Positions 36,398 to 48,703 of a DNA stretch of 64,000 bases are shown here, piece after piece (the stretch's first letter is position 1; the number at the start of each line of letters is the position of its first letter). Under the pieces are notes generated by a model. It was given only the letters and a program-made list of their open reading frames with translations. It did no database searches and had not been told where the DNA came from. Made by a program: the position numbers and the translations under genes. Location of the stretch: NCBI GenBank assembly GCA_947567625.1, contig CANONN010000005.1, forward strand, positions 18,032 to 82,031, read 5' to 3'. Source of the DNA: an uncultured Roseburia sp. (GTDB lineage: Bacteria > Bacillota > Clostridia > Lachnospirales > Lachnospiraceae).

Positions 36398-39300
36398 ATG
36401 AGGCAACGACGATGGGGAGCGAGAACACACAAAAGGGTGTTGGCGTTTGCACTGGCGGTCTTACTGACGGTCGGCAGCTTTTATGGGGGGCCTGCCGCAG
36501 AGGTTTTGGCGGCAGACAAAGCGCCGACGAAGATTACGCTCAGCGCGACAAAAAAATCGGTGGAAGTGGGAAAGAAGTTTACCCTGAAGGTAAAGGCCGT
36601 GACACCGAAAAATGCATCTAAGAAAGTGACGTATAAGACGAGCAATAAGAAAGTTGCCACGGTCACAAAAGAAGGGGTGGTGACCGGAATTAAGGCAGGC
36701 ACGGCAAAAATTACGGCAGTGTCGACGGCAAAGAAATCCGTTCAGGCGATATGTAAGGTTACGGTGACGCCGCCCAAAGCGAAATCCATTGTCGTCAAGG
36801 ATGCGGTGAGTAAGACATTGGCGGTTGACGCAAAGAAAACGATCACCGTGAAGCCGTCGGTTCTTCCGCAGGGCGCGAAAGTGGCGGGCTATACATATGC
36901 GGTCAAGAATAAAAAGATCGCTTCTGTGACGAAGAAGGGCAAACTAAAAGGCGTGAAAGCGGGCAAGACGACGCTTACGATTAAAAATAAGAAAAAAGCC
37001 GGTCAAAAGAATCTGACGCTCAAGCTTACGGTGATCGTTCCGAAAGTGCCGGTGACAGGCGTTGCGCTGAATGAGTCGGCGATGCGTCTTGCGGTGGGGG
37101 AGAGCACCTCATTGGGTGTAACGGTTGCGCCGGCCAATGCGACGTGTAAGCTGGCAAGCTACGCATCCTCGGCGGAACGCATTGCGACAGTCGACGCAAA
37201 AGGCAATATTCGGGCATTGGCTGCGGGTACGGCCGTAATCACCGTAAAGACGCTGAACAATGCAAAGAAAGCGTCATGTACGATAACGGTTACAGAAAAC
37301 GGCGGCTCGACCGGGGGAAGTGAAGCCGGAGGGAACAGTGAGACAACCGGAAGCAGTGAAGCCGGAGGGAACAGCGAGACAGCCGGAAGTAGTGAGGCCG
37401 GAGGGAACAGCGAAACGACCGGGGGAAGCGAAGCCGGAGGGAACAGCGAGACAACCGGGGGAAGCGAAGCCGGAGGGAACAGCGAGATAACCGGAGGAAG
37501 CGAAACCGGAGAAAACAGCGAGACGACGGGAAGCAGTGAAGCCGGAGGAAACAGCGAGACGACCGGAGGGAGCGAAGCCGGGGGAAACAGTGAAACGACC
37601 GGGGGAAGCGAAGCTGGAGGAAACAGCGAGACGACGGGAAGCAGTGAAGCCGGAGGAAACAGTGAAACGACCGGAGGAAGCGAAACCGGGGGAAACAGCG
37701 AGACGACCGGAGGGAGCGAAGCCGGAGGAAACAGCGAGACGACCGGAGGAAGTGAGACAGAGGACACGGAGGAGCCCGAAAACGAGGGAGAAAACAAAGC
37801 CCTATTTGGCTATGTGTCGGCAACAGAAGGAGATCTCACACTGGCAGCGTCCGGTAAGACGACGACAATCTATGTCGACGCGAACGACGACAAGAGTGTG
37901 GCGCGCGCAGTCTCTAATCTGGCGGAGGATATCGCGTCTGTTACCGGGATAACGCCGCAGATTCACAATGATGCGCCCGTCTCCGGCAGCACAGATGGCG
38001 CTTCCGTTATCGTTGGAACCGTCGGGAAGAGCGCGGCGGTGGACGCGCTTGTGAGCGGCGGCAAACTGGATGTCAGTGCAATCAAAGATAAGTGGGAGAG
38101 CTTTACGATACAGAATGTGGACAATACGCTCGTCATAGCAGGTTCCGATAAGCGCGGCACAATTTTTGGCGTGTATGACCTGTGCGAAAAAATCGGTGTA
38201 TCTCCGTGGAAGTGGTGGGCGGATGTAGACCCTGTCCATGCGGACGCGCTCTATATCAATCTGCCGTCGGGCGGATACACCGAGGGAGAGCCGTCGGTCA
38301 AATACCGCGGTATTTTTATCAACGACGAGTTCAATCTGAATCAGTGGTCGATGTCGCAAAGCGCCGACGGCACGGCGATGTCACACGAGACGTATGAGAA
38401 AGTATTTGAACTGCTGCTGCGTATGAAAGCAAATTTCCTGTGGCCTGCCATGCATGCATATTCGCCCGCATTCCACAGCGACGCCGAAAATGCGAAGCTG
38501 GCCGACGAGTACGGAATCATTATGGGTTCGTCCCACTGTGAACCGCTCATGCGCAATAACCTGGGTGAGCTTGACGCGTTCCAGGACAAATGGGAGGCGG
38601 ACAATCCGGGGAAAACGCTCTACAAGGCGCTGAAGAACGAGTCGGGCAAATCTGTGGCATACTACTGGACCGACCATGATAATAACAATAATCCGGTGGA
38701 CAACAAGGAGTTCCTCGAGGCATACTGGAGAGAGAGCGTGCGCTCTTACGGCGGATACGACAATGTGTATACGCTTGGTATGCGCGGCGTCCACGACGGT
38801 TCATTCCAGACCAATATGGATTACGCCACGGCCTTGCAGGAAATCATTGATGTGCAGAGAAAGATTATTAAAGAGGAGATCTGCGACAAGACGGGCAGGG
38901 ATATCACGGATATTCCGCAGGTATTTATTCCGTACAAGGATATTTTAAAATATTATAACGAGGGGTCCATTCAAATCCCCGCGGACGTTACGATCATGTG
39001 GACGGACGATAACTTTGGTTATGTGCGTCAGAACGCGAACGATACCGAGCGCGCCAATGCGGGCCGCACGGGTATATACTACCATATTTCCTATTATGGT
39101 TATCCGACCAGTTATCTATGGCTGACGACGACGCAGCCGGGACTGATTCGCGAGGAGATGGGCAAGTCCTATGATATGGGCGCCGACCGGATGTGGATTT
39201 TAAATGTCGGCGATATTAAGCCGGCCGAACAGGATATCGAATACTTCCTGAGACTGGCGCGGGATATCAGGACGAGAGACCGCGACGTCAGCAGAGTATT

Positions 39301-42300
39301 TGCCGCGAACGCAAGGCGTGATTTTAACCTGACCAACAAGGATGCGGCGGAATATGCCGCCATCATGGATGAGTTTTATGAGCTTGCCAATGCAAAACGC
39401 CCGGAATTTATCAGAAGCGGCGAGTTTTCCGTGACGGCATACGGCGACGAGGCAGGGCGCTTCTTAGAGCGGTGCAAAAACCTTACGGCGAGGGCCGAAG
39501 CGCTCTATGGCAAGCTTGCCGAAGAGAAGAAGGACGCGTTCTTTGAACTTGCGCTCTATCCGATTCGCACGTTCCAAAACATGATGATCGATTACATCCA
39601 GACGGACCGCGCCAATCTTTACGCGGCGCAGGGAAGAGGGATGGCGCCGTACCAGTACGCAAAAGAGACGGCCGCGGCCGTGGCGCAGATCGATGCGGAT
39701 TTGGCGGCGTATAACGCACTGCGGGGCGGTAAGTGGGATAAGATGATGAATAATAATCCGTCCAAGTTACAAGGTTGTGACGCCCATATTACGACGAGTC
39801 TCGCCGTCGATACGCCAAGCTCCCTCGACTATACGTCGCTTGCAGTGGCTGTCGATACGGCGGCATCTCTTGGTGAGCAAAATGCGCTTTCGCTTTCGGT
39901 ATATGACACATATCGCAAGTTTATTGATATCGTCAATCAGGGATACGGCTCGTTTGACTATACCGTGTCATCGGATGCGGATTACATCACATTCAGTAAG
40001 ACGGAGGGAACGGTCAACGGCAGCGACCGGGTTTATGTGGAACTTGCTCCATCCAAAGTTCCGGCGGGAAGCTCTGTGGCGACGATTACCGTGACGCAGA
40101 AGCTTGGCGCTATGACGGTCGATGCGAAAGAGATTACCGTAAATGTCTCCAATCCGGCGGTCGGCTCTGATGCAAAACTGTATGTGGAGGCCGGGGGAAC
40201 CGTTTCCATCGAGGCGGAGCATTATTCGTCTGCTGTGGCGAAAGACGCCCGTGAGTGGAAAGTAGAAAAAGATTTCGGCAGAAGCGGCAATTCTGTGAAA
40301 GCTTATCCCGATCTGGCGGCGGAGGTCGCCTCACCGGGCAGCGCAAATACCGCTTATCTGACCTATGATATTTATTTTGAAAACAGCGGCACCTACACGC
40401 TCGATGTTTACCGGATGCCTACGCTGAACGAGCGCGGCAGCATGAAATTTGCAGTCGGTGTGGACGAGGAGACGCCGGTGATTCTCACCGGAAGAAATAC
40501 GGTCAGCAGCGACACCAAAAACAAAAACGACCCCTGGTGCAGAGGCGTTCTCGATAATACGCAGAGACTGCGCACGACGATTACGATTCCGACAGCCGGA
40601 AAACACACACTGCGGCTCTATCAGGTATCGCCGGGTGTTGTCGTAGATAAAATGGTACTCACGCACGGTACGGATGTGCCGGTTTCCTACTTCGGCGCAC
40701 CGGAGAGTTATAATACGACTTACCGTACCGAGATGGAAGAGGCGCTCCCGTATACGGATACGGCCGCAACAGAGCAGATCAAAAAGGCTTATGAGCCGGA
40801 TGTCCTTGTGGGCGCCGTAAACAAAACGGCGGCACAGATCGACAGCGTCAATCTGATTAAGCTCACGGAAACATACAGCAGCGCGGTCGTTGCGGTGACG
40901 GCTTATGACGACAAAGGCAATATGACGGCGGTGCAGATCGCCAAAGCAGATCTTTCGGCGGTAAATGCGGGAAGCGAGACGACGGTTCCCGTGGCGCTTG
41001 CTCTGCCTGATTCGGCAGTGGCGTACGCGGTGACGGTGTTTGACAGTTTTGCCAATATGCAGCTGATCGCGCCCTACAAGGAGTGGGGAACGGTGGTCAC
41101 CGAGGCGGAGACAGACGGCATGACGATCAAGGCCGATTTGCAGGAATACAAAGGGAAAAAATCAATAGCGCTGATTGCCGACTGTGAGATTACAGAGGAG
41201 ATCACGGCGGAGCATATCAAATATCTGCACGGTGAGACGGTCACGGCGTCCTCCTACAAGTCCATACCGTTTGGCGGCAACGGACAGGGGGTTTATTACA
41301 TCAGAACCGGCATCTATGGCGAGGCAGCGATCGATGAGAGAAAGAATACGGTAGTCAACATTCTGCCGGACAATGACGGTGTGAATGAGGTATTAAATAC
41401 CTGGAGCTTCACAAACGGCCTTGCCGACGACAACGGCAAAGACGCGTTTACCGTAACCGGAGGGGCTTCCCGCACGGACGACGGCAGGATCAAGATGAAT
41501 ACGGCGTCCACAGGCACGGCTTTGGTGACCTATGACAGCCCGGTTGTAGTGGCGCAGGGCGGTAAGATTACGGTGGAATTTGATATTTACTACGGCAAGC
41601 TGTCCGCTAAGACGATGAATTACGCCATAAAGGATTCCGCGGGTCATACGCTCACTACCGTGAAGCTGTCTGCCTATAATCCGTCCTCTTCCAATACCAG
41701 CGTTATGATCGGCGGTGAGGAAAAACTCGAAGGCGATACCGGGTATACGGCCCTCTCGAGTGTGACGGACCGGACCACCAATTTTGCGGCGCAGAATGGG
41801 CCGACCCACTATAAGAACGTATTTGATTTTGCATCCGGGAAAGCGACCGTCACGGTTTCCTCGAAAAACGGCACGGCGGAGTTTTCCGGGAAATTAGGCG
41901 AAACGACAAACAACATCAAGACGATTCTGTTTGAGACCAATTATAATAATACCGACCGGGCATGTCTTGTCGATAACGTAGAGGTTTCCAGCATGTCGCC
42001 GCCGCAGTACGCGATGGAGATTGGCGCGGTCAGTGCGGAGGATGGCAGTGCGGTAAACGGCGCGGCGATCACCGTGACCGACGACGTCAGCCAGGCCGAA
42101 ATCAAACCGAACAATGCGGGCAAATATATGCTCAGCGAGGGAGGTTATACGATCACGGCGGCTGCGGCCGGTTTCCGCACGGCGGAAATGAAGTTTGAAT
42201 TGACGCCGGCGTTAGAGTCAAAGCAGGTTTTGGTTCCGATGACGTCGGATGCAGATTTGGAGACGGCGAAAGTGACAGTGAAATATACGGATGAGGAGGG

Positions 42301-43126
42301 AAATACGCTCAAACAGGATACGGTGATAACGGAAGGATTGTATGTCGGCGACAGCTATACGCTTGCGGATTCCTATCAGGCGGATATTGTATGCAAGGAT
42401 GAGCAGGGAAAGACAAATGTGTATCAGTTTAATCCTTCTTTATCGACGACAAGCACGACGCTCGTTGCCGACACCGTACTGACGCTTGTGTTCCATATGG
42501 CTGCCCAGTATGATTATTTTGAGAATTTTGATAATTATACGCTCGACCAGGCGGCGTGGAATACGGGAGCGGGGAAATTGTATCCCACGGCGGATAACGG
42601 AGTTTTAAACATCTTATCTACGGGCAAATCACAGGGGGCCTACACATTGCTGCCGGAGATTGCCTGCGCGGGAAAAACTGTAAAGATAACGTGTGATTTA
42701 AAGATCGGCCCGGCGTCGATAGCCGGGGAAAGCCAGTTCTCGATCGGCGATACGGCGCCTGCGTTCAGTTCCAATAATATTGACTATGGCGTGAAGGATT
42801 CCGCAGGGCACATCATCAGCCTGCTGCACAATAAGACGACTCTGACGCTGAATGGACAGAGCATCAGCGCAAATTGTCTCGGCAGTTGGGTGCACATGGA
42901 GGCTGACGTGGATTTTGTCTCCAAAAAGGTGACGGTAACACTGACCAATGACAGCGGATATGCCGCGGAGGTAAAGGACGTCGGTTTTTACAGCACGACG
43001 GTTGGTTCCACCGTGGGTGAGAGCATCGGTTCCCTCTATCTGCGCGCCGGTTCGAGCGACGGCTCGGTGAGCGTCGACAATCTGGCGATTTCGGTGACGG
43101 GCGACGCGGCATCGGAAAACCCGTAA
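36398..43126 (+). CDS. Secreted multidomain GH115 alpha-glucuronidase
   Basis: 2242 residues behind GAAAGGAG. Signal peptide to about 38; three Ig-like modules (about 45-300), the first nearly matching that of the acetylesterase; a linker of twelve 12-residue repeats (306-449). The GH115 region starts near 468 with an N-terminal domain ending S-P-W-K-W-W-A-D-V. The catalytic barrel (about 630-1000) has K-Y-R-G-I-F-I-N-D-E, the W-P-A-M-H run, T-L-G-M-R-G-V-H-D-G and M-W-T-D-D-N-F-G-Y. A GH115 C-terminal/CBM-like domain is near 1270-1470. Several sandwich modules follow to the end. GH115 enzymes remove alpha-1,2-(4-O-methyl)glucuronic acid from xylan. The protein is extracellular; no sortase or SLH anchor is visible. 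Confidence 0.9.
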   Translation: MRQRRWGARTHKRVLAFALAVLLTVGSFYGGPAAEVLAADKAPTKITLSATKKSVEVGKKFTLKVKAVTPKNASKKVTYKTSNKKVATVTKEGVVTGIKAGTAKITAVSTAKKSVQAICKVTVTPPKAKSIVVKDAVSKTLAVDAKKTITVKPSVLPQGAKVAGYTYAVKNKKIASVTKKGKLKGVKAGKTTLTIKNKKKAGQKNLTLKLTVIVPKVPVTGVALNESAMRLAVGESTSLGVTVAPANATCKLASYASSAERIATVDAKGNIRALAAGTAVITVKTLNNAKKASCTITVTENGGSTGGSEAGGNSETTGSSEAGGNSETAGSSEAGGNSETTGGSEAGGNSETTGGSEAGGNSEITGGSETGENSETTGSSEAGGNSETTGGSEAGGNSETTGGSEAGGNSETTGSSEAGGNSETTGGSETGGNSETTGGSEAGGNSETTGGSETEDTEEPENEGENKALFGYVSATEGDLTLAASGKTTTIYVDANDDKSVARAVSNLAEDIASVTGITPQIHNDAPVSGSTDGASVIVGTVGKSAAVDALVSGGKLDVSAIKDKWESFTIQNVDNTLVIAGSDKRGTIFGVYDLCEKIGVSPWKWWADVDPVHADALYINLPSGGYTEGEPSVKYRGIFINDEFNLNQWSMSQSADGTAMSHETYEKVFELLLRMKANFLWPAMHAYSPAFHSDAENAKLADEYGIIMGSSHCEPLMRNNLGELDAFQDKWEADNPGKTLYKALKNESGKSVAYYWTDHDNNNNPVDNKEFLEAYWRESVRSYGGYDNVYTLGMRGVHDGSFQTNMDYATALQEIIDVQRKIIKEEICDKTGRDITDIPQVFIPYKDILKYYNEGSIQIPADVTIMWTDDNFGYVRQNANDTERANAGRTGIYYHISYYGYPTSYLWLTTTQPGLIREEMGKSYDMGADRMWILNVGDIKPAEQDIEYFLRLARDIRTRDRDVSRVFAANARRDFNLTNKDAAEYAAIMDEFYELANAKRPEFIRSGEFSVTAYGDEAGRFLERCKNLTARAEALYGKLAEEKKDAFFELALYPIRTFQNMMIDYIQTDRANLYAAQGRGMAPYQYAKETAAAVAQIDADLAAYNALRGGKWDKMMNNNPSKLQGCDAHITTSLAVDTPSSLDYTSLAVAVDTAASLGEQNALSLSVYDTYRKFIDIVNQGYGSFDYTVSSDADYITFSKTEGTVNGSDRVYVELAPSKVPAGSSVATITVTQKLGAMTVDAKEITVNVSNPAVGSDAKLYVEAGGTVSIEAEHYSSAVAKDAREWKVEKDFGRSGNSVKAYPDLAAEVASPGSANTAYLTYDIYFENSGTYTLDVYRMPTLNERGSMKFAVGVDEETPVILTGRNTVSSDTKNKNDPWCRGVLDNTQRLRTTITIPTAGKHTLRLYQVSPGVVVDKMVLTHGTDVPVSYFGAPESYNTTYRTEMEEALPYTDTAATEQIKKAYEPDVLVGAVNKTAAQIDSVNLIKLTETYSSAVVAVTAYDDKGNMTAVQIAKADLSAVNAGSETTVPVALALPDSAVAYAVTVFDSFANMQLIAPYKEWGTVVTEAETDGMTIKADLQEYKGKKSIALIADCEITEEITAEHIKYLHGETVTASSYKSIPFGGNGQGVYYIRTGIYGEAAIDERKNTVVNILPDNDGVNEVLNTWSFTNGLADDNGKDAFTVTGGASRTDDGRIKMNTASTGTALVTYDSPVVVAQGGKITVEFDIYYGKLSAKTMNYAIKDSAGHTLTTVKLSAYNPSSSNTSVMIGGEEKLEGDTGYTALSSVTDRTTNFAAQNGPTHYKNVFDFASGKATVTVSSKNGTAEFSGKLGETTNNIKTILFETNYNNTDRACLVDNVEVSSMSPPQYAMEIGAVSAEDGSAVNGAAITVTDDVSQAEIKPNNAGKYMLSEGGYTITAAAAGFRTAEMKFELTPALESKQVLVPMTSDADLETAKVTVKYTDEEGNTLKQDTVITEGLYVGDSYTLADSYQADIVCKDEQGKTNVYQFNPSLSTTSTTLVADTVLTLVFHMAAQYDYFENFDNYTLDQAAWNTGAGKLYPTADNGVLNILSTGKSQGAYTLLPEIACAGKTVKITCDLKIGPASIAGESQFSIGDTAPAFSSNNIDYGVKDSAGHIISLLHNKTTLTLNGQSISANCLGSWVHMEADVDFVSKKVTVTLTNDSGYAAEVKDVGFYSTTVGSTVGESIGSLYLRAGSSDGSVSVDNLAISVTGDAASENP
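37313..37744 (+). repeat. Twelve tandem 36-bp coding repeats in the GH115 linker
   Basis: Twelve in-frame copies of a unit encoding G-G-S-E-A-G-G-N-S-E-T-T, with small substitutions (S for G, A or I for T, E for G). This is a low-complexity Gly/Ser/Glu spacer between the Ig-like modules and the catalytic part. Confidence 0.9.
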
Positions 43127-43164
43127 TACCATTCGTTTGCGGTAAGTGAAAAAGACAGCAAATG

Positions 43165-43205
43165 TTTTCTTCCCCATGATGATTCCTGCATCATGGGGAA
43201 GAAAC
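43165..43205. terminator. Hairpin between convergent GH115 and AraC genes
   Basis: TTCTTCCCCATGAT and ATCATGGGGAAGAA form a 14-bp stem around GATTCCTGC. Neither strand has a good T run, but the position between two convergent stops suggests a bidirectional terminator. Confidence 0.6.
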
Positions 43206-43213
43206 AACAATTG

Positions 43214-44026
43214 TCAGCCCATTTCCCGGGGAGATTTCCCGGTCTGTTTGATATAGGATTTATAGAAATTGGCGTAACTGTTAAAGCCTGCATTGAGGCT
43301 GGCCTGCATCAGCGTCTGTCCGTTTTTGTGCAGCTCCTGCGCCAATAATACTCGTTTAAAATTGATATACTGGTTTACTGTGTAGCCGGTGCTTTCTTTA
43401 AAGATGCGGCACAGAGAGTATTTTGAGAGAAAGAACGTTTGGGAGAGTAAATCCAGATTTAAATGATCGGAGAGGTGTTCGTTGATATATAATATGATAT
43501 TGCGGACCCTCTCATCTTTTATATAGACATCGGCTGTGCTTTTTTTGCAATGATTGATCAGGTATAAAAATTCTATGATGGCATGTTCGACGACATCGTA
43601 GGCTTTTTCTTCGCAATAGGAGTACAGACGCGTCATACAATCTTTCAGCGCGCGGTCCGCGATCTCGCAGGGAATGCAGTTTCCCATCCCAAGCTGTCTG
43701 TTTTCAAAGATAGCGAGAAATTCTTCACAGTGATACTTTTTAAAATAATCCGTCTTGATGTAGAGAATCATGCGCTCGTAAGCCTTGGCGGTTAAACATA
43801 CGATATGATGCATTTCAAACGGGCGTGTAAAGAGAATGTCGCGCGGATTTAACCGGTAAGTGTTCCCTTCCACACAAAATTCACAGTCGCCGTTTAAAAA
43901 TAAAATAATCTCATACAGATCATCATGATTGTGGAGCTGAAAATTGATCGTATGTGGATTCTCGTCGATATCATGGACCATGCCAAAATCCCTGTTCTCG
44001 AAAATTACAACCGATTTTCTTGCCAT
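43214..44026 (-). CDS. AraC-family transcriptional regulator
   Basis: 270 residues. An N-terminal cupin-like sensor domain (about 20-130, with Q-L-H-N-H-D-D-L-Y-E-I) precedes a C-terminal double helix-turn-helix (about 170-268) that ends in the conserved Y-K-S-Y-I-K-Q-T-G-K-S-P pattern. It is divergent from the compact GH115-GH42 pair and convergent with the large GH115 gene, so it probably controls one or both in response to a sugar (inference). The RBS GGAGG sits 7 bases before the start, at the end of a structured repeat element. Confidence 0.9.
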   Translation of the reverse strand: MARKSVVIFENRDFGMVHDIDENPHTINFQLHNHDDLYEIILFLNGDCEFCVEGNTYRLNPRDILFTRPFEMHHIVCLTAKAYERMILYIKTDYFKKYHCEEFLAIFENRQLGMGNCIPCEIADRALKDCMTRLYSYCEEKAYDVVEHAIIEFLYLINHCKKSTADVYIKDERVRNIILYINEHLSDHLNLDLLSQTFFLSKYSLCRIFKESTGYTVNQYINFKRVLLAQELHKNGQTLMQASLNAGFNSYANFYKSYIKQTGKSPREMG

Positions 44027-44030
44027 AGAA

Positions 44031-44131
44031 ATCCTCCATTCCGAAGCGATTTATCGCGCAGGAACGCAAGCCGAATGTCAGATTCGGCAATGCGATTTAA
44101 ATTTGTGACGCTTCGGCACAAATTTGTCTGT
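44031..44131 (-). repeat. Diverged structured repeat element before the AraC gene
   Basis: Read on the minus strand it runs TTTGTG-CCGAAGCGT-CACAAATTTAAATCGCA, then the hairpin GCCGAAT/ATTCGGC, and ends AATGGAGG before the AraC ATG. The order (TTTGTG/CACAAA hairpin, ATNGCA, second hairpin, RBS) matches the elements at 5437 and 35375, though base identity is low. Confidence 0.4.
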
Positions 44132-44333
44132 GAAAAATCAGCGATCAAACTGATTTCTCACACTATCCTCCTCTCAGAGCTGATTTGAACGATCCGTGTG
44201 TTCATTTTAGCATAAGAATGCCTATATTTGCAATGTTTTATACAAGAAGGGAAAGGAATATTTACTATATTTGTGTTACATTGATAGCGATAGGCGAAGT
44301 GAAAAAGTATGAAAAATGGTATGGAGGAGCAAA
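44132..44333. other. Remainder of the divergent AraC/GH115-like intergenic region
   Basis: No gene is visible. ATCAGCGATCAAACTGAT (about 44138-44155) is an imperfect inverted repeat and could be an operator. A confident -35/-10 pair for the GH115-like gene is not seen, which is compatible with an activator-dependent promoter. GGAGGA at 44323-44328 is the RBS that fixes the start at 44334. Confidence 0.3.
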
Positions 44334-46351
44334 ATGGAGTTTGAAATCAATTGTCACACGGTTGTCTGTTATGAAGGAGGTTCTGTTGCCGTCCGAAATG
44401 CTGTCGGTATATTGAGAAGGGACTTACGGAAAAAATTGGGAGCTGCCGGGCAGGAAGGGAACAGAATTGTATTGCGCGGGGATGATACGCTTGGCAGCGA
44501 AGAATTTTACATAGAGGCGGCCGATGAGATGACCGTGTTTGCGGGCGATGATCTCGGTTTTGTATATGGTCTTCTTTTTATCAGCGAAAAATTTTTGGGC
44601 ATCGCCCCTTTTTGGTTTTGGATGGACCAAAAGATTGACAAAGTAAGTGTAATCCCGGTAAAATATGGGCAGTACCGCGCGGGCAAACCGATCATTAAAT
44701 ACCGCGGCTGGTTTATCAACGACGAAGTGCTTATCATGAAGTGGAAGATAGACGGAGATCCGGCGCAGCCGTGGCGTATGGTATTTGAGGCGCTCTTAAG
44801 ATGCGGCGGCAATATGGTGATTCCGGGAACCGATAAAAATTCCAAAATATACAGGCAGATGGCCGCGGATATGGGGCTTTGGATTACCCACCATCACGCC
44901 GAGCCGCTTGGTGCGGAAATGTTTGTGCGCCGTTATCCCGACAGGGAGCCAAACTATGCGCAGGCGCCGGAATTATTTCATGCGCTGTGGGAAGAGGGGA
45001 TTCAGGCGCAAAAGGATTACAACGTAATCTGGAGCCTTGGCTTTCGCGGTCAGGGAGACTGTCCGTTTTGGGAGCATGATTCGAGCGGATGCTTTGACAC
45101 GCCCGAGAAGCGTGGGAAGTTAATCGGCGATGTGATTGAGTTACAGCGTGAGCTTGTCCTAAAATATGTTGAGCATCCGGTACTTTGTACCAATTTGTAC
45201 GGGGAAATCATGGAGCTGTATGAGCAGGGATATCTTAAGCTCCATGAAGATATTATCAAAATATATGCCGACAACGGCTTTGGAAAGATGGTGACGAGGC
45301 GGCAAAACAACCATACGGCGCGTTTGTCTTCTTTGCCGAAAGAGCCGACAGAGCACGGCGGCATCTATTATCATGTGTCCTTTTATGATTTGCAGGCCGC
45401 CAACCATATCACGATGCTGCCCAATTCGGTGGATTTTGTCGACCGGGAGCTGACGGAAGTAGCAGAGATGAATATGACAGACTACTGGATTGTCAATTGT
45501 TCCAATATCAGGCCGCACGCATATTATCTGGACGCGATACGCAAAAAATGGTTTGGGGAGACGGTCGGTGACGTAAGGCACAGCAGAGCGTTTGCGGAAT
45601 GTTACTTTCAGAGCAGCCTGTCCGTGGCCGAAATGTACCGTGATTATCCGAGCGCGATGACGCCATACGGGACATGGGAGGATGAACACGCGGGAGAACA
45701 GTTTTATACCGAAAATGTACGGCTGCTTGTCCATGAAATTTTCAACGGCAAGTACGGCGGTACTGCCAGATTAAACTGGCTGGTGGGGGAACACGCGTTG
45801 GATGAGCAGATCAAGATGTTTACCGATATCTGCCGCAGAAATTTTGCCAATTTAAAGGCGTATTATCGGCGCTGTCAAAAAGCCGGCGCTGCACTTTCCG
45901 GTGATATGAAAACACTTTTTGACGCGACGCTTTTTTTGCAGGTTTCCATCCATTATTATTGTACCGCGGGCGTCATCGCTTTTGGGGACGGATATCGGAA
46001 ATACCGGGAACAGGCGTATAAAGACGCGTTTCTGAAGTTTGGCGACAGCGCCGAAGCCTTTTATAGCGCAGACCGTCTGATGCGCGCTGCGGAATACGGT
46101 GTGTGGAGGGGATTTTATGCCAATGACTGCTTTGCGGACATCAAACATACGGCTTATATGGTTGAGAAAATGATGGGTTATGTGCGCGAGCTGGGGGACA
46201 ATGCGGGGCATGACCTGTGGTATCGCGATGCGGTTTACGCGCCTTGTGACCGAAGGGTTTTGACACTTTTGGTCAATGACAATCATATGACGGACTGGGA
46301 ACTCTACCAGGCGTTCAGGGAAAAAAGAGATCAGAAGGGAACGTTGGAAAA

Positions 46352-46367
<16 letters not shown>
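44334..46367 (+). CDS. Compact, signal-less GH115-like glycoside hydrolase
   Basis: 677 residues from ATG 44334 (GGAGGA with 5-base spacing; the ATG at 44316 lacks an RBS). The GH115 layout is clear: N-terminal domain ending I-A-P-F-W-F-W-M-D, then K-Y-R-G-W-F-I-N-D-E, then W-S-L-G-F-R-G-Q-G-D. Several blocks differ from the large GH115: W-P-A-M-H reads I-P-G-T-D, and M-W-T-D-D-N-F-G-Y reads I-Y-A-D-N-G-F-G-K. No signal peptide and no accessory modules, so it acts in the cytoplasm on imported oligosaccharides. The substrate may differ from glucuronoxylan fragments. It overlaps the GH42 gene by 16 bases. Confidence 0.83.
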
Positions 46368-48319
<1,952 letters not shown>

Positions 48320-48493
48320 CATAGACTTTACGCGTTCAAGCGTTATCTGCTATACTGATATTATAAAACAAGTTACTTTTCATACCGCCACTCAGGTTAT
48401 GGGGCCAGTAAAAATCTTGTGGAATTTGGCATGTGTGAATTATAACAGAAAAAATAGGCATGAGAGGGAACAACATAGAAAGCGGGTGATGAT

Positions 48494-48676
48494 ATGCCAA
48501 CAGGTATGGAAGTGATAAAACAAGCGCTTGACGATTTCAAAAAAATTCAGAAGTATATGTTGTTAGCGAGGGAAGAGAGGGCAGAACGGACATATGCCGA
48601 ATTAAAAGAAGAGTACCTAACGATTAAAGCGTTACTCGAGGTTTCCGGTGTTAATCTGACAGAGATTGACAGATAA
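48494..48676 (+). CDS. Small conserved-looking hypothetical protein
   Basis: 60 residues, charged and helical, beginning M-P-T-G-M-E-V-I-K-Q-A-L-D-D-F-K. A weak GCGGGTGATG precedes the ATG. The heptad-like spacing suggests a short coiled coil. I recognise no domain. It lies alone between the GH42 gene and a terminator, and the codon usage looks like real coding sequence. Confidence 0.55.
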   Translation: MPTGMEVIKQALDDFKKIQKYMLLAREERAERTYAELKEEYLTIKALLEVSGVNLTEIDR

Positions 48677-48703
48677 AAGAATGAGACAATGTTATCTTCA
48701 AAA

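Noticed and set aside
37313-37744. 36-bp repeats considered as a CRISPR array
   Set aside because: No spacers between units, and the frame continues into the GH115 domain.
37159-37797. Pro/Ser-rich minus-strand frame that looks like a repeat protein
   Set aside because: It is the complement of the GH115 linker minisatellite; any repeat of length divisible by three gives such frames.
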